Below, one piece after another: positions 14,590 through 14,642 of a stretch of 14,642 bases of DNA. A program made the translations under genes and the position numbers. Source of the DNA: Hyphomicrobiaceae bacterium UBA2767. Lineage in GTDB: Bacteria; Pseudomonadota; Alphaproteobacteria; Rhizobiales; Methyloligellaceae. Every line of letters begins with the position of its first letter. The first letter of the stretch is position 1. The notes beneath the pieces were generated by a model. That model did no database searches, had not been told where the DNA came from, and saw nothing but the letters and a program-made list of their open reading frames with translations. Location: assembly GCA_002352635.1 (NCBI GenBank), contig DEIT01000203.1, forward strand, positions 27,074 through 41,715, written 5' to 3'.

Positions 14590-14642
14590 TGGTGCCCACG
14601 GAGTGAATTGAACACTCGACCTCTCCCTTACCAAGGGAGTGC
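14590..14642 (-). tRNA. tRNA-Thr (anticodon GGU), 3' part, cut by the window edge
   Basis: On the minus strand the sequence reads into an anticodon arm CTCCC-TTGGTAA-GGGAG with anticodon GGT (GGU in the RNA, threonine). A T-arm GAGTG-TTCAATT-CACTC follows, then the acceptor 3' strand CGTGGGC, discriminator A and an encoded CCA ending at 14590. The D-arm and 5' acceptor strand lie beyond base 14642. It converges with mscL; the AT-rich 73-base gap between them shows no clear intrinsic terminator. Confidence 0.93.

Overview
The window looks like ordinary chromosomal DNA of an alphaproteobacterium, most likely of the Hyphomicrobiales (Rhizobiales). The evidence is a TIGR02186-family membrane protein (an alphaproteobacterial family) coupled to a TauE/SafE permease, a PodJ-like polarity protein carrying the D-F-I-x-x-A-R-R-A-A motif seen in its rhizobial relatives, and a ligase-associated phosphoesterase of the PdeM type. 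I see no insertion sequence, prophage, integrase or CRISPR array. Coding density is high, and the cores of the large genes read without frameshifts.

Layout from left to right. (1) 1-444 (+) is the 3' part of a PdeM-like DNA-repair phosphoesterase. (2) 455-2178 (-) is a two-gene unit, a TauE/SafE permease followed by a TIGR02186 protein, joined by a TGATG stop/start overlap. (3) 2406-5420 (-) is a 1004-residue PodJ-like protein: cytoplasmic coiled coils, one membrane span, a Pro/Ser/Ala-rich periplasmic linker, Sel1 repeats and a peptidoglycan-binding domain. (4) 5725-6168 (+) is a YjbQ-family protein. (5) 6201-9350 (-) is a three-gene operon: DUF4212 small subunit, VC_2705-type Na+:solute symporter, proline iminopeptidase. 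(6) 9608-10267 (+) is a LuxR-type response regulator. (7) 10311-13838 (-) is a giant hybrid histidine kinase whose sensor half is itself a Na+:solute-symporter domain. (8) 14100-14516 (+) is mscL. (9) 14590-14642 (-) is the 3' part of tRNA-Thr(GGU).

The most coherent system runs from 6201 to 13838. The kinase and regulator have the architecture of CrbS/CrbR (MxtR/ErdR), a pair known in gammaproteobacteria to control acetate and short-chain carboxylate use. The MctS/MctR pair that controls the MctP monocarboxylate permease in Rhizobium leguminosarum is a related precedent. Here the regulator gene is divergent from the symporter operon, and their 257-base shared upstream region contains several dyad-symmetric sequences. 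I infer that the kinase senses a solute through its symporter-like domain and the regulator controls uptake of the same or a related solute.

Two details are less usual. The transporter carries a perfect canonical EF-hand calcium loop in what should be a periplasmic loop. A proline iminopeptidase gene overlaps its 3' end by 14 bases. Transporter substrate, operon boundaries and all regulatory sites are inferences from sequence alone.
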